Origin: Sphingobium wenxiniae
GTDB taxonomy: Bacteria > Pseudomonadota > Alphaproteobacteria > Sphingomonadales > Sphingomonadaceae
DNA length: 64,000 bases
Direction: 5' to 3'
NCBI RefSeq assembly: GCF_007830065.1
Contig: NZ_VLKK01000011.1
Location: forward strand, 51,005-115,004
Part shown: positions 39,672 through 48,922 of the stretch, in pieces
Numbering within the stretch: position 1 is the stretch's first letter
Layout of the letters: each line of letters begins with the position of its first letter
The notes under the pieces: model-generated
Told to the model about the DNA's origin: nothing
What the model saw: only the letters and a program-made list of their open reading frames with translations
Databases searched by the model: none
Program-made: the position numbers and the translations under genes

Positions 39672-40959
39672 GTTCCTCCTGATGGCTGGCGGCGCCGCGC
39701 TTGGCCTCGCAACGCCCGCGGCCGCGCAGATGGACCATTCAAACATGCCCGGCATGAAGATGCCGCCGCCAAAGACGCAAGCGGTGAAAAAGCCTGTCGC
39801 CAAGAAGCCCGCGGCGACCAAGCCCGCCGCGCGCAAGGAATCTGGGAGGCCTGCTGCTAGGTCTACCCCGCGCGCAAAGGCGGGATCGGCGGCCAAGCCC
39901 GCCGCAAGTCGGTCCGCCAAACCTCCGGTCGGCGAACCCGTCGTTGCCGATCCTCACGCCGGTCATGACATGTCCGCCATGCCGGGTATGAATATGCCTG
40001 AAGCCAAACCTGATTCCAGTTCGGGGCACGACATGTCCGCGATGCCAGGTGCGTCCGGCGGCACCAACCCCGCCGAGCCAGGTGCTATGCAGGGCATGGA
40101 TCATGGATCGATGCAGGGAATGGGCCAGAGTTCGGGCGCGATGCAAGGCATGTCGGGACACGACATGGGAAGCATGCCCTCAGCCACGGGCGCGGCGATG
40201 GTCGGCACCAACCTGCCGGCCGGCACCGCTCCGCCGCCGCCCATCCCGACGGATCGGGCCGCGGACCAGGTCTACTCTGCCGCCGCCATGGCGCATTCGC
40301 AGCAGCATCTGCGGTCGATGCACGGCGGGCAGAATTTCTCGCAGGTCATATTCAATCTGGCTGAAGTCCAGATCCGGGATGGTCGCGATGCTTATCGGTG
40401 GGATGGCGGCGCCTGGTACGGTGGCGACATTAATCGCCTGGTTCTTAAAACCGAAGGCGAAGGGAACTTTGGGAGAAGCTTGGAAAGGGCGGAGCTGCAG
40501 GCGCTCTACGCACGGGCGATCGGACCCTACACCGACTTTCAGGCGGGGATCCGGTACGACTTCAAGCCTAATCCCTCGCGTGTCTACGCGACAGTCGGGT
40601 TTGAGAGCCTGGCCCCGGGTTTCTTCGACGTCGAGGGCGCACTCTTCTTGTCTAACAAGGGCGACGTGCTGGGCCGCGTTGAAGGGTATTACGATCAGCG
40701 CATCACCCAGCGGCTGATCCTCCAGCCTCGTGTCGAAGCTGAGTTTGCGGCGCAGGACGTTCCGGCAGACCGGATCGGCTCGGGCTTGTCGGATATCGAG
40801 CTTGGCTTGCGGCTGCGCTACGAGGTGAAGCGCGAGTTCGCCCCTTATATCGGTGTTTCGTATGAGCGCAGAGTGGGCCGCTCCGCTCGTTTTGCACGCG
40901 AGGATGGCGAGGATGCGGTATCGACGAGCCTGGTTCTAGGCGTGAGGACATGGTTTTGA
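39661..40959 (+). CDS. copB: CopB, outer-membrane copper-resistance protein
   Basis: A 432-residue protein. The signal is MAGGAALGLATPAAAQ. A Met/His-rich region (HDMSAMPGMNMPEAKP, MDHGSMQGMGQSSG) binds copper. The CopB beta-barrel domain follows (QHLRSMHGGQNFSQVIFNLAEV, GWYGGD-type, LQPRVEAEFAAQDVPADRIG) and ends in LVLGVRTWF. A Lys/Pro/Ala-rich linker lies between. It overlaps copA and acts with it. Confidence 0.94.
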   Translation: MQLKFLLMAGGAALGLATPAAAQMDHSNMPGMKMPPPKTQAVKKPVAKKPAATKPAARKESGRPAARSTPRAKAGSAAKPAASRSAKPPVGEPVVADPHAGHDMSAMPGMNMPEAKPDSSSGHDMSAMPGASGGTNPAEPGAMQGMDHGSMQGMGQSSGAMQGMSGHDMGSMPSATGAAMVGTNLPAGTAPPPPIPTDRAADQVYSAAAMAHSQQHLRSMHGGQNFSQVIFNLAEVQIRDGRDAYRWDGGAWYGGDINRLVLKTEGEGNFGRSLERAELQALYARAIGPYTDFQAGIRYDFKPNPSRVYATVGFESLAPGFFDVEGALFLSNKGDVLGRVEGYYDQRITQRLILQPRVEAEFAAQDVPADRIGSGLSDIELGLRLRYEVKREFAPYIGVSYERRVGRSARFAREDGEDAVSTSLVLGVRTWF

Positions 40960-41046
40960 AGATGGTCCGTTCTTTGCCGGAGACATGATCACCCCCATCG
41001 AATCGCACGGAGCGGGTTCTTGGCACGCATTGTAAGGAGAAAAGTG

Positions 41047-41436
41047 ATGTTAAGGCTTACTAAATGGGCGGCTGCGGCCAGTTTGCTGATGGCGGTGCCC
41101 GCGATTGCTCAGCAAGGCGGCATGCAGGGCATGGACCACTCGAAAATGCAAGGCATGAACCACGACAACATGCCTGGCATGAACACGCCTTTCATGCCCG
41201 CCGAAATGGCGATGCATGAAAAGATGATGAAGGCCAAGGGCGCTAATGCGAGCGAGACGTGGGTCCGCAAGATGATCGAGCATCACCGCGGTGCGATCGC
41301 CATGTCGCAGATCGTTCTCCGCCAGGCGCCAGATGCGAAGACCCGGCAAATGGCTCAGAAATCGATTGCCGAGCAGAACAACAGCATCGGTGAGCTCCAG
41401 GCGATGCTTCGATCGATGGGCAAGCGTCCTCAGTAA
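41047..41436 (+). CDS. DUF305 periplasmic Met/His-rich protein
   Basis: About 129 residues from ATG 41047, behind AAGGAG; an ATG at 41020 adds 9 residues. A signal (WAAAASLLMAVPAIAQQ) precedes MQGMDHSKMQGMNHDNMPGM, a copper-type Met/His tract. The DUF305 core is WVRKMIEHHRGAIAMSQIVL then AEQNNSIGELQAML. Likely a copper-binding periplasmic protein of the cop cluster. A hairpin follows the stop. Confidence 0.85.
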   Translation: MLRLTKWAAAASLLMAVPAIAQQGGMQGMDHSKMQGMNHDNMPGMNTPFMPAEMAMHEKMMKAKGANASETWVRKMIEHHRGAIAMSQIVLRQAPDAKTRQMAQKSIAEQNNSIGELQAMLRSMGKRPQ

Positions 41437-41443
41437 TAAGCCT

Positions 41444-41480
41444 CGTTCCTCCCGCCCCCAGCGAGGAGACGGGAGGAACG
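41444..41480. terminator. Hairpin between DUF305 and DUF411 genes
   Basis: cgttcctcccg (41444-41454) pairs exactly with cgggaggaacg (41470-41480) over a 15-base loop, ending 17 bases before the next start. There is no strong T-run; ATTTTTCC occurs 10 bases later. It could be a partial terminator or processing stem in the operon. Confidence 0.45.
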
Positions 41481-41497
41481 ACCAAGGAGATTTTTCC

Positions 41498-41947
41498 ATG
41501 AAGTCAGCGTTGCGATTTGCGCTTACTGCCGCAGCCTTGTTGGTTCCGGTTGCCGCCAGCGCGGCTACCCCGATCGTTATGCACCGCGACCCCGGCTGCG
41601 GCTGTTGCGCCAAGTGGGCGGCGCAGGTGCAGCAGCAGCTCGGCCGTCAGGTGCGCGTCGTCGATGATTCTAACCGCCCGGCGCTGCAGAAGCGCGCGGG
41701 CGTTCCCGCGGACCTCTCGTCCTGCCACACCGCGATCGCCGATGGCATGGCTTTCGAGGGCCACGTGCCGATCGCCGACATGAAGCGGGCTCTCGCGACC
41801 CGGCCCAAGGGCGTGCGGGGCCTCGCGGTCGGCGGTATGCCGCTCGGCTCGCCTGGAATGGAAGTGCCGGGCGTCAAGGCGCAGGCCTATGACGTGGTCG
41901 CCTTCGGCACCGGCGGACGCCGCTTGTTCGCCCGCCACGGCAGCTGA
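41498..41947 (+). CDS. DUF411 periplasmic Cys-rich metal protein
   Basis: A 149-residue protein from ATG 41498 (AAGGAGA upstream). A signal ends near VAASAATPI. VMHRDPGCGCCAKWAAQV is the CGCC-type motif of DUF411, and a further Cys lies in LSSCHTAIADG. MPLGSPGMEVPG is also typical. The family is linked to copper/silver handling. It stands inside the cop cluster on the same strand. Confidence 0.88.
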   Translation: MKSALRFALTAAALLVPVAASAATPIVMHRDPGCGCCAKWAAQVQQQLGRQVRVVDDSNRPALQKRAGVPADLSSCHTAIADGMAFEGHVPIADMKRALATRPKGVRGLAVGGMPLGSPGMEVPGVKAQAYDVVAFGTGGRRLFARHGS

Positions 41948-42125
41948 TCGGCCGATGTTTTTTGGCGGAGTGGCATGACGCGGTCGCCGCAGCCAGCGTA
42001 GCTGTGGCGTCCAGTCCGTCTTGAAGAGCAGACGGAAAGTTTCACAAAGGAAGCTGGGCAGGTGAGGGAAGAAGGCGCGGCGTGCGTAAACTGGATTGAA
42101 ACAACACGGTTCAAGGGGTTGGGTG

Positions 42126-42851
42126 ATGGGCGGTAAACGAGGCGGGGCTTTCGCTCTACTCCTTGCGGTTGCAATCTCGGTAAGCACGTCGGCATCGGCG
42201 CACGAAGATCACGATGCGCTCGGGGCCGGTCCCGGGCCGGCCGCTAGCAGCGCAGCCGAGACGCAGAAAGCAGATGGGGCGGACGCTGGCGACGGCCACA
42301 TGGGCATGGGCTCTATGTCGACCGTGGACATGAACATGGGCGGCCGCGACATCGCCGGCGACGACATGGACATGGGCGGCATGCACGAGGAGACCGCCAA
42401 CAAGAACAAGACTTTCGGCGAACGGCTTGTGAGCTGGCTGGGGCGGGTGCATACCATGGTCATTCATTTTCCCATCGCCCTGTTCATCGGTGCGTTCGGG
42501 GTGGAGCTGTTCGGGTTGTGGCGCCGCAACCGGGATTATCAGCATGTCGCACACATAATGCTGGTCGTCGGCGCGCTGGGAGCGATCGTGGCGGCGTTCC
42601 TGGGCTGGTTCGCAGGCGGGTTCTACCTGACCGACCGCAACCCTATCCTGATGACGCATCGCTGGCTCGGGACATCGATCGCGGTCTTCGGCGTCGCGCT
42701 GGCTTGGATGGCAGCGCGCCACCGCAAGGGTCCCGAGCGGTCGCGGTCGTTGTACTGGGCGGTGCTTGGCCTGATGACACTCGCGATCTCAATCCAGGGG
42801 TTCCTCGGCGGAACCTTCATGCACGGCGGAATAAACCACTTGGCGTTCTGA
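42126..42851 (+). CDS. DUF2231 membrane protein with Met/His-rich N-terminus
   Basis: About 241 residues from ATG 42126. A signal-like segment ends at ASAHEDHDAL. A Met/His/Asp region (GDGHMGMGSMSTVDMNMGG, DDMDMGGMHEE) is followed by DUF2231 helices (RVHTMVIHFPIALFIGAFGV, LTDRNPILMTHRWLGTSIAV). In-membrane histidines suggest heme or metal binding. The neighbours suggest copper, but the role is unknown. Confidence 0.75.
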   Translation: MGGKRGGAFALLLAVAISVSTSASAHEDHDALGAGPGPAASSAAETQKADGADAGDGHMGMGSMSTVDMNMGGRDIAGDDMDMGGMHEETANKNKTFGERLVSWLGRVHTMVIHFPIALFIGAFGVELFGLWRRNRDYQHVAHIMLVVGALGAIVAAFLGWFAGGFYLTDRNPILMTHRWLGTSIAVFGVALAWMAARHRKGPERSRSLYWAVLGLMTLAISIQGFLGGTFMHGGINHLAF

Positions 42852-43213
42852 GGGGCCCCGACGCTTAGTAGCCGGTCGCGTGTTGGCGCGCTGCGAAGGA
42901 GAATGCGACAAAATGCGGCAGCGCCGACCTTCGTGCCGTAGGCCTTTTCAAGCATAGCGTCGGATGCCGCCGGCGAGCCCGGCCCCGCTAGGGCGTGTCG
43001 AGCAACCCCCGACGCTGGTAATAGCACACTGTCTCGATGCACTCCCGCGCAAGCCTCGGGATCGTGGTGCGGGATCATCGAACGGAGGAAGGCCGTGTCG
43101 CCGATCGTCGTGTGGATACGAATAAGCGCGAAGCAGCCGAAGAAGATGACAAGCGAGCCGGCGATCAGCGCTTTGTTGGCGGCTTTCGCTCGGTGCACCG
43201 CCAGTGGCTCCCA
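42852..43213 (-). pseudogene. Decayed DUF305-like gene in a 360-bp gap
   Basis: On the minus strand a frame starts MHRAKAANKALIAGSLVIFF with a helix and TTIGDTAFLRSMIPHHDPEA. That resembles the DUF305 pattern with the MIPHH core. The frame then turns into non-conserved sequence, while another frame gives DPRLARECIETVCYYQRRG after the same point. A frameshift near 43050 may have broken the gene. It is not an intact protein. Confidence 0.35.
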
Positions 43214-44224
43214 CTACGTCGGCGGTACGCTCCGAGCGGGATACAGCCCGGCGATGGCGGACGACAATCCACTGTCGCGGTCGCGCAACATGTTATGAAT
43301 TGCGGTCGCAGCGATCGCCGCTTGTCCGGCTGCGACGCTGATCTGATCGAGCCCTTCCACGGCGTCGCCGACTGCGTAGAGACCCTTAACCGAGGTTTGT
43401 TGATGGGCATTGGTCAGCACGCACCCCGATTCGCTGAGCTGTGCTCCGAGCAAAGAGGCAAGCCGCGTCCGAGGCGACGAGCCGAGCGCGGGGTAAAGCG
43501 TGTCGAATTGTAGCTCCAGGCCATTGGCCAGCCTCACCTCGACACAGTCGCCAAGACGCAACTGCTCGACAGGCGAGGGGGCGACATCAATGCCCTGCTG
43601 GTCCAGCTTGGCAAGTTCGGTCGGCCCAAGATCGAGCGAGTGTTCCGCCAGAAGCGTGACCTTGGCTCCATAAGCCCTCAGGAATTCGGCTTCTTCAGCG
43701 CCGTGACCACTGCCGCCGAGCACCGCCACGTTCATCCGCCGGGCCTCATAACCATCGCAGATCGGACAATAGCGGAGAAGCCCACGCGCCACGCCGATGT
43801 CATGCATCGCATCAGGCATCTCGGGACGCCGATTGACGACGCCCGTCGCAAGGACAACGGTCCGCGCATACAGGACGTTCAGTTCGCAGCTTGCCGAGAA
43901 GTGGTCGCCTGACGCGACGATTGCGTCGATCTCACCTCTCTGGATCGTCCCGCCATATTCGCGCAGCTGAGCCTGCAGGCGGGCAAGAAACGCGACGCCG
44001 GAAATGCCGCCGGGAAATCCTGGCAGGTTGTGCGAGCGCGGGATGGACGCGGCGCGCCCTGCCGCCGCATCGTAGACGACGCAGCTCCTGAGAAACCGCG
44101 ACAGATAGATCGCGGTCATGAGGCCCGCTGGACCGCCGCCCACTATCAGACAGTCGATGACCTCCTCAGGATCTCCAGTCCAGCCCTGATCGGTCAACCG
44201 CAACCTCATCATTACCCCGCGCAT
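43214..44224 (-). CDS. Thioredoxin-reductase-like FAD/NAD(P) oxidoreductase
   Basis: A 336-residue flavoprotein. The FAD-binding motif is CLIVGGGPAGLMTAIYLSR. NAVLGGSGHGAEEAEFLRAY-type residues bind NAD(P). YCPICDGYEARR carries the CxxC pair of thioredoxin reductases, and LYAVGDAVEGLDQISVAAGQ is the second FAD motif. A 20-residue polar leader precedes the fold; an ATG at 44212 would shorten it. It may reduce disulfides under copper stress. It is the only - strand gene in the cop region. Confidence 0.85.
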   Translation of the reverse strand: MRGVMMRLRLTDQGWTGDPEEVIDCLIVGGGPAGLMTAIYLSRFLRSCVVYDAAAGRAASIPRSHNLPGFPGGISGVAFLARLQAQLREYGGTIQRGEIDAIVASGDHFSASCELNVLYARTVVLATGVVNRRPEMPDAMHDIGVARGLLRYCPICDGYEARRMNVAVLGGSGHGAEEAEFLRAYGAKVTLLAEHSLDLGPTELAKLDQQGIDVAPSPVEQLRLGDCVEVRLANGLELQFDTLYPALGSSPRTRLASLLGAQLSESGCVLTNAHQQTSVKGLYAVGDAVEGLDQISVAAGQAAIAATAIHNMLRDRDSGLSSAIAGLYPARSVPPT

Positions 44225-44424
44225 TCGCCTGTCAGGCCCGCGGCCACAGCTCGTTTCAGGGGAGACGCAGTGAAAAAGCGCTCCATGCTCCTTCTGAATA
44301 CGCGCCGACGCCGCCGACCCCTCATCGAGAGTTCGAGCGTCGGCACGGAAAAAAAGATCGTGAGGGGTGACCCGCCCGGCTGCGTAATAACAGGTGAGCC
44401 CAATTGAAATGGAGATTATCCTAA

Positions 44425-44793
44425 ATGCGCCGCTTGTTCATCACGACTGCCGCCGCCGCCCTGTTCTTCGCAGGCGGCGTGGCGAACGCGCATCCGAAGC
44501 TGGTGTCCGCCAGCCCCGCCGCCAACGCGGCCGTCGCGACCCCCGAGAAGATCAGCCTTCAGTTCAGCGAGAAACTCGTGCCGGCTTTCTCCAAGGCCGA
44601 CCTTACCATGGCAGCGATGCCGGGCATGGCGGCCATGAAAATGGCCAGCAGCGCCGCAGTCGGCGCCGATGGCCGGACGCTCACGATCACCCCGAAGCAG
44701 CGTCTCCCGCGTGGGCGCTACAGCGTCGACTGGCAGGTCGTCTCTAGCGACACACACAAAATCACCGGCAGCTACAACTTCACGGTGAAGTGA
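44425..44793 (+). CDS. copC: CopC, periplasmic copper chaperone
   Basis: A 122-residue protein. The signal ends at GGVANAHPKL, so mature CopC starts with the copper-binding His. The fold pieces SASPAANAAVATPEKISLQFSE-type and LPRGRYSVDWQVVSSDTHKI (with a second His) fit CopC. MAAMPGMAAMKM is a Met tract. copD follows 4 bases after the stop. Confidence 0.92.
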   Translation: MRRLFITTAAAALFFAGGVANAHPKLVSASPAANAAVATPEKISLQFSEKLVPAFSKADLTMAAMPGMAAMKMASSAAVGADGRTLTITPKQRLPRGRYSVDWQVVSSDTHKITGSYNFTVK

Positions 44794-44797
44794 GCGA

Positions 44798-45724
44798 ATG
44801 CTCGACTGGCCGACCGTTGCCATCCGCTTGGCGTTGTATCTGGTCCTGGCGGCGCTGTTCGGCCTGTCGGCCTTCAGCCTCTATGGCCTTCGCCTTGGCG
44901 AGCGCGATGATGCAATCGCGCTGCGGCCTTGGCTCTCCGGAAGTGCGGTGCTCGGGTTGCTGCTCTCAGCCGCTGGCCTGATCCTCATGGCCTCGGCGAT
45001 GGCCGGTTCTCCATTCTGGCCGGTCGACCAGGCAGCGGTGGCCGCGCTGCTCGGGGGGCCGCCGGTTGGCACCGCCTGGAAGGTGCGGATGGTGGCGCTG
45101 GTCATCGCCGGCGGTGCAGCCCTGCTGGCGCGAGGCAGAGCATCGTGGCTGGCTATCGCCATGATTGCCGCCGCCGCGGCATTGGCGACACTCGCGTGGA
45201 ACGGGCATGGCGCCATGGACGAGGGAAGCACCGGATGGCTTCACCTCGGTGCGGACATCCTCCACCTCCTCGCCGCCGGTCTGTGGGTCGGCGCGCTGTT
45301 CGGATTGCTTCTCCTGATGACGCGTCGCACCGAGGAGATCGATGCCGCGCACCTTCGACTGACCCATCGCGCGCTGCACGGCTTCGGCGCCGTCGGCACG
45401 CTCGTGGTTGTTACCCTGGTGGTCACCGGCTTGATCAACAGCTGGCTGCTCGTCGGCCCAGCCAATTTCACGGCCTTGGGGACGACACTCTACGGCCTGC
45501 TGCTGCTCGCCAAACTGGTCTTGTTCGCAGCGATGCTGGGGCTCGCTTCACTCAATCGTTTCCGCCTCACGCCGGCCTTCGAGCGCTCGATTGCCATGAA
45601 CGACCATGGCGGGGCGCTTACGGCGCTGCGGGCCAGCCTTGCGGTCGAGACAGCCTGCGTGATCGGCATCCTGGCGCTCGTGGCATGGCTCGGCACCCTC
45701 GCGCCGCCCGCGTCGGGCATGTAA
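44798..45724 (+). CDS. copD: CopD, inner-membrane copper protein
   Basis: A 308-residue polytopic protein with about eight helices. LHLGADILHLLAAGLWVGAL carries the His pair of CopD, LMTRRTEEIDAAHLRLTHRA is the following loop, and GTTLYGLLLLAKLVLFAAML is a later helix. It works with CopC to bring copper across the inner membrane. A 250-base gap precedes the next gene. Confidence 0.92.
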   Translation: MLDWPTVAIRLALYLVLAALFGLSAFSLYGLRLGERDDAIALRPWLSGSAVLGLLLSAAGLILMASAMAGSPFWPVDQAAVAALLGGPPVGTAWKVRMVALVIAGGAALLARGRASWLAIAMIAAAAALATLAWNGHGAMDEGSTGWLHLGADILHLLAAGLWVGALFGLLLLMTRRTEEIDAAHLRLTHRALHGFGAVGTLVVVTLVVTGLINSWLLVGPANFTALGTTLYGLLLLAKLVLFAAMLGLASLNRFRLTPAFERSIAMNDHGGALTALRASLAVETACVIGILALVAWLGTLAPPASGM

Positions 45725-45973
45725 GCGCTATGGACCAACCGTCCACGCAAGCGCCGCTCAGGCCTTCCACCTTCTTTTACCCACTTACGCGGCTTAACCC
45801 TCGCCTCCCAAGACACCCCCCGCTTGGACTGAGCTTACGTGTCCGACGCCCTAAGTCGCCCACAGGCGCTTGCGGGAAGGCCGCGTCGCGCTGCAAAGCT
45901 GGGCGTGCGAGAGGGTTGGTCCGGGTGGGCCTGTCAGTGTTTTCAGAGATGAATGAACAAGGGTGGCAAAGTC
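45725..45973. other. Gap between copD and the fusion gene
   Basis: About 250 bases with no convincing gene. A frame starting ATG 45730 lacks domain signals and has random composition. No terminator or operator was recognised. Confidence 0.3.
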
Positions 45974-48658
45974 ATGACCGATGGCAAACGCAGTGAAGCC
46001 GGCAGCGGCCAGGGTGGCGAAGTCGTCCTCATCACGGGTGCGAGCGGTTTTATCGCCGCAGCGCTGATTGCCCAGCTCGGCGAGCGCTACACGGTCGTCG
46101 GCCTTGATCGCGCCGGCCCTCCCGACCCACCGCCGCCCGCGGCGGCGATCGACATAGACCTCGGGTCAGACGAAGCGGTCCGAGTTGCGCTTGACGAGGT
46201 GCGCGCACGGTACGGCAACCGCATCGCCTCGGTGATCCACCTCGCCGCCTATTATGATATCACGGGTGACCCCAATCCGCTCTACGACAAGGTCACCGTG
46301 CAGGGCACCCGCCGGCTGATTGACGGGCTGCAATCGTTCGAAGTCGGACAATTCGTCTTCGCCAGCACGATGCTCGTTCATAAGCCGACCCCCACACCCG
46401 ACGAGCGCATCAACGAGGACTCGCCGATCGGCGCGTCCTGGGCCTATCCGCAGTCCAAGGTCGACGCCGAGACATTGCTGCATGAGCGCCACGGAAACAT
46501 CCCCGTCGTTTATATGCGCGCCGCCGGAGTTTACGACGACGACGGACGCTCGGCTTTTCTCGCGCAGCAGATATCGCAGATTTACGAGCACCGCCTGATT
46601 TCGCATTTTTATCCCGGCATGCTGTGTGCGGCGCAGTCATCGGTGCACCGCGACGACTTGGCTGACGCCGTGCTGCGTCTGGTCGATCGGCGGCACGAAC
46701 TGCCGTCAGAACTGCCGCTGCTCATCGGCGAGCCCGACGCACCCGGCTATGCCGAGATCCAGGACATCGTCGGCGAGGCGCTCCACGGCGAGGGCTGGAA
46801 GACGATCCGGATTCCGCAGCCGCTCGCGAAAGCCGGGATCATCCTGCAGAACGAAGCGCTCGGCAGCGACGACTTCATCCAGCCCTGGATGATCGACAGC
46901 AGCAACGACCACTATATCCTCGATATTTCACGCGCCCGCTTGCTGCTCGGTTGGGAACCGAAGCATCGCCTCCGGGACACGCTGCCGACGATCGTCGCCG
47001 CGCTGAAGCGCCACCCGCGGGCCTGGTATCGGAACAACAAGCTTAACGAGAATCTGGTTGCCTGGCACGATAAGCTAAAGGCCGAACCTGTAGCGCCGGG
47101 CCAACAACCCGCAGCGGCAGGCGGTGGAATGGCCGACATGGATCACGGGGCTGCGGACCATAGCAGCATGGACCATGCTGCCATGGGGCACCGACCTGGC
47201 GCGGCGGACATGGCGATGACCGGTCACGGTGCACACGGCGATCACATGGCCATAATGGACCGCGACGAGCGCCGTGCGCGCTGGGCTCTTTACGCAAACA
47301 TCGGTCTTGGGCTGTGGCTCGCCTCCAGCCCGCTTATCTACGACTCCGTGACCACTCACAGTGTCGGCGAGGCGGCGCGCTTCGTAACTATTGATCGCGG
47401 GCTGCCGTCGATCGAGTGGCGGGCGAACGCGCTGGCCATCAGCGATGTCGTCAGCGGCCTCGCCATCGTGCTGTTCGGCGCGCTGTCGCTCGTTCCGCGC
47501 ACCAAGACATGGGCGCAGTGGGCGGTCGCGTTCGTCGGCATCTGGCTGTTCTTCGCCCCGCTGATCTTCTGGAGCCCGAGCGCCGCTCAGTACAACAACA
47601 ACCTGCTCATCGGCTCGGCCGTGATCGCCCTGTCGGTGCTCGTGCCGATGATGCCGGGCATGAGCATGGCGGGCATGATGGACCCCAAGAACATCCCGCC
47701 CGGCTGGACCTATTCGCCATCCACCGACGCACAGCGGCTGCCGATCGTCGCCATGGGTCTGATCGGCCTTCTCACCTCGCGCATCCTCACCGCCTACCAA
47801 CTGGGGCATATTGACGGCGTTTGGGAGCCGTTTTTCGCCGGCTCCCTGAGCGATCCACGCAACGGCACCGAGGAGATCATCACCTCGGACATGTCCAAGG
47901 CCTGGCCGATTCCCGATGGTGGGCTCGGCACGGTCAGCTATGTCCTCGAGATCCTGATGGCGGTAATGGGCACCCGCGACCGCTGGCGGACCATGCCGTG
48001 GATGGTGACCTTCTTCGGCATCCTTGTCATCCCGCTCGGCGTCATCAGCATCTATTTCATCATCAGTCAGCCCATCGTCATCGGCACATGGAGCACGCTG
48101 GCGCTGATCGCCGCGCTCGCCATGCTGATCATGATCCCCTTCGCGCTCGACGAGGTGATTGCGATGGGTCAGTTCCTTCTCTGGGCGCGCCGGCAAGGCA
48201 AACCGCTGATCCGCACCTTCTTCCAGGGTGACGCGATAGAGGCGGGAGCGGTGGACGCGTCGGACGCGATGGCCTCGCCAAGCACCTTCTGGGCGGACGC
48301 AAAGAAGGGACTGACCCTGCCATGGACGCTGACTGCGAGCATCGTCATCGGCGTCCTGCTGATGCTGACCCGAATACTGTTCGGCACGGAAGGCGGTATG
48401 GCGAACAGCGATCACGTTGTGGGTGCGCTGGTCATCACGGTCGCGATCATCGCCACCGCAGAAGTTGCCCGCGCGCTGCGGCTGATCAACGTCGCGTTCG
48501 GAGCCTGGCTTGTGGCCGCGCCTTTCCTCCTCGACGGCGTTGGTCACCTTGGGGCCGTGGCCTCGGTCGTAGCCGGCATTGCGCTCGTCGGCCTCAGCTT
48601 TCCAAGGGGAAAGCGCAGCGCCGAGCATTATGCAAGCTGGGACAAGTACGTGATCTGA
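45974..48658 (+). CDS. SDR dehydratase fused to Met/His linker and SPW/VKOR-like membrane domains
   Basis: About 894 residues. Residues 1-370 are an atypical epimerase: the NAD site VVLITGASGFIAAALI and Y158-x3-K162 in AYPQSKVD. A Met/His linker (MADMDHGAADHSSMDHAAMG) covers about 385-430. Two SPW-like repeats (GLGLWLASSPLIYD and FGAWLVAAPFLLDG) flank a helical domain resembling bacterial VKOR (SYVLEILMAVMGTRDRWRTM, AMLIMIPFALDEVIAMGQFL). The Cys pair expected in GxWCxLC is S707 and A710 here, and the whole protein has one Cys. The start at ATG 45974 is chosen over 45953. Redox or copper-linked envelope role is inferred from neighbours. Confidence 0.7.
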   Translation: MTDGKRSEAGSGQGGEVVLITGASGFIAAALIAQLGERYTVVGLDRAGPPDPPPPAAAIDIDLGSDEAVRVALDEVRARYGNRIASVIHLAAYYDITGDPNPLYDKVTVQGTRRLIDGLQSFEVGQFVFASTMLVHKPTPTPDERINEDSPIGASWAYPQSKVDAETLLHERHGNIPVVYMRAAGVYDDDGRSAFLAQQISQIYEHRLISHFYPGMLCAAQSSVHRDDLADAVLRLVDRRHELPSELPLLIGEPDAPGYAEIQDIVGEALHGEGWKTIRIPQPLAKAGIILQNEALGSDDFIQPWMIDSSNDHYILDISRARLLLGWEPKHRLRDTLPTIVAALKRHPRAWYRNNKLNENLVAWHDKLKAEPVAPGQQPAAAGGGMADMDHGAADHSSMDHAAMGHRPGAADMAMTGHGAHGDHMAIMDRDERRARWALYANIGLGLWLASSPLIYDSVTTHSVGEAARFVTIDRGLPSIEWRANALAISDVVSGLAIVLFGALSLVPRTKTWAQWAVAFVGIWLFFAPLIFWSPSAAQYNNNLLIGSAVIALSVLVPMMPGMSMAGMMDPKNIPPGWTYSPSTDAQRLPIVAMGLIGLLTSRILTAYQLGHIDGVWEPFFAGSLSDPRNGTEEIITSDMSKAWPIPDGGLGTVSYVLEILMAVMGTRDRWRTMPWMVTFFGILVIPLGVISIYFIISQPIVIGTWSTLALIAALAMLIMIPFALDEVIAMGQFLLWARRQGKPLIRTFFQGDAIEAGAVDASDAMASPSTFWADAKKGLTLPWTLTASIVIGVLLMLTRILFGTEGGMANSDHVVGALVITVAIIATAEVARALRLINVAFGAWLVAAPFLLDGVGHLGAVASVVAGIALVGLSFPRGKRSAEHYASWDKYVI

Positions 48659-48698
48659 AAGTATCTTCAATCACTGCTTAGCCTCATCGAAAACCTTG

Positions 48699-48732
48699 AT
48701 CGTGCATCGCACACCGTCACGCGCCTTCGCTG
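48699..48732. repeat. 34-bp repeat, copy 1, before the FTR1 gene
   Basis: cgtgcatcgcacaccgtcac (48701-48720) then gcgccttcgc closely resembles 50906-50935 (cgtgcatcgcaccgtctcac then gcgccttggc). The two copies bracket the cytochrome-FTR1 gene. The gap 48659-48922 holds no other feature. Confidence 0.4.
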
Positions 48733-48922
48733 CCGCTTTTCTACCCCCCCGATCGTCTCCGGGTTCGCGGTCACGATCTTGTCGCCGGAGACGATCGCCC
48801 GCCAGCTCTCCGGCGGCGATGTTCATCATCCTGCCATTGGTGGTCGCGCACGCTGCCCAATACTGCTAATGAGAGTTGTTCGCATAGTCCGCGACGAGTG
48901 AAGCTTGGAATCGATCACCCAT

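Noticed and set aside
44270..44407. 45-codon frame with GTG and a GGGGAGA upstream, before copC
   Set aside because: Basic low-complexity product with no family; likely chance.
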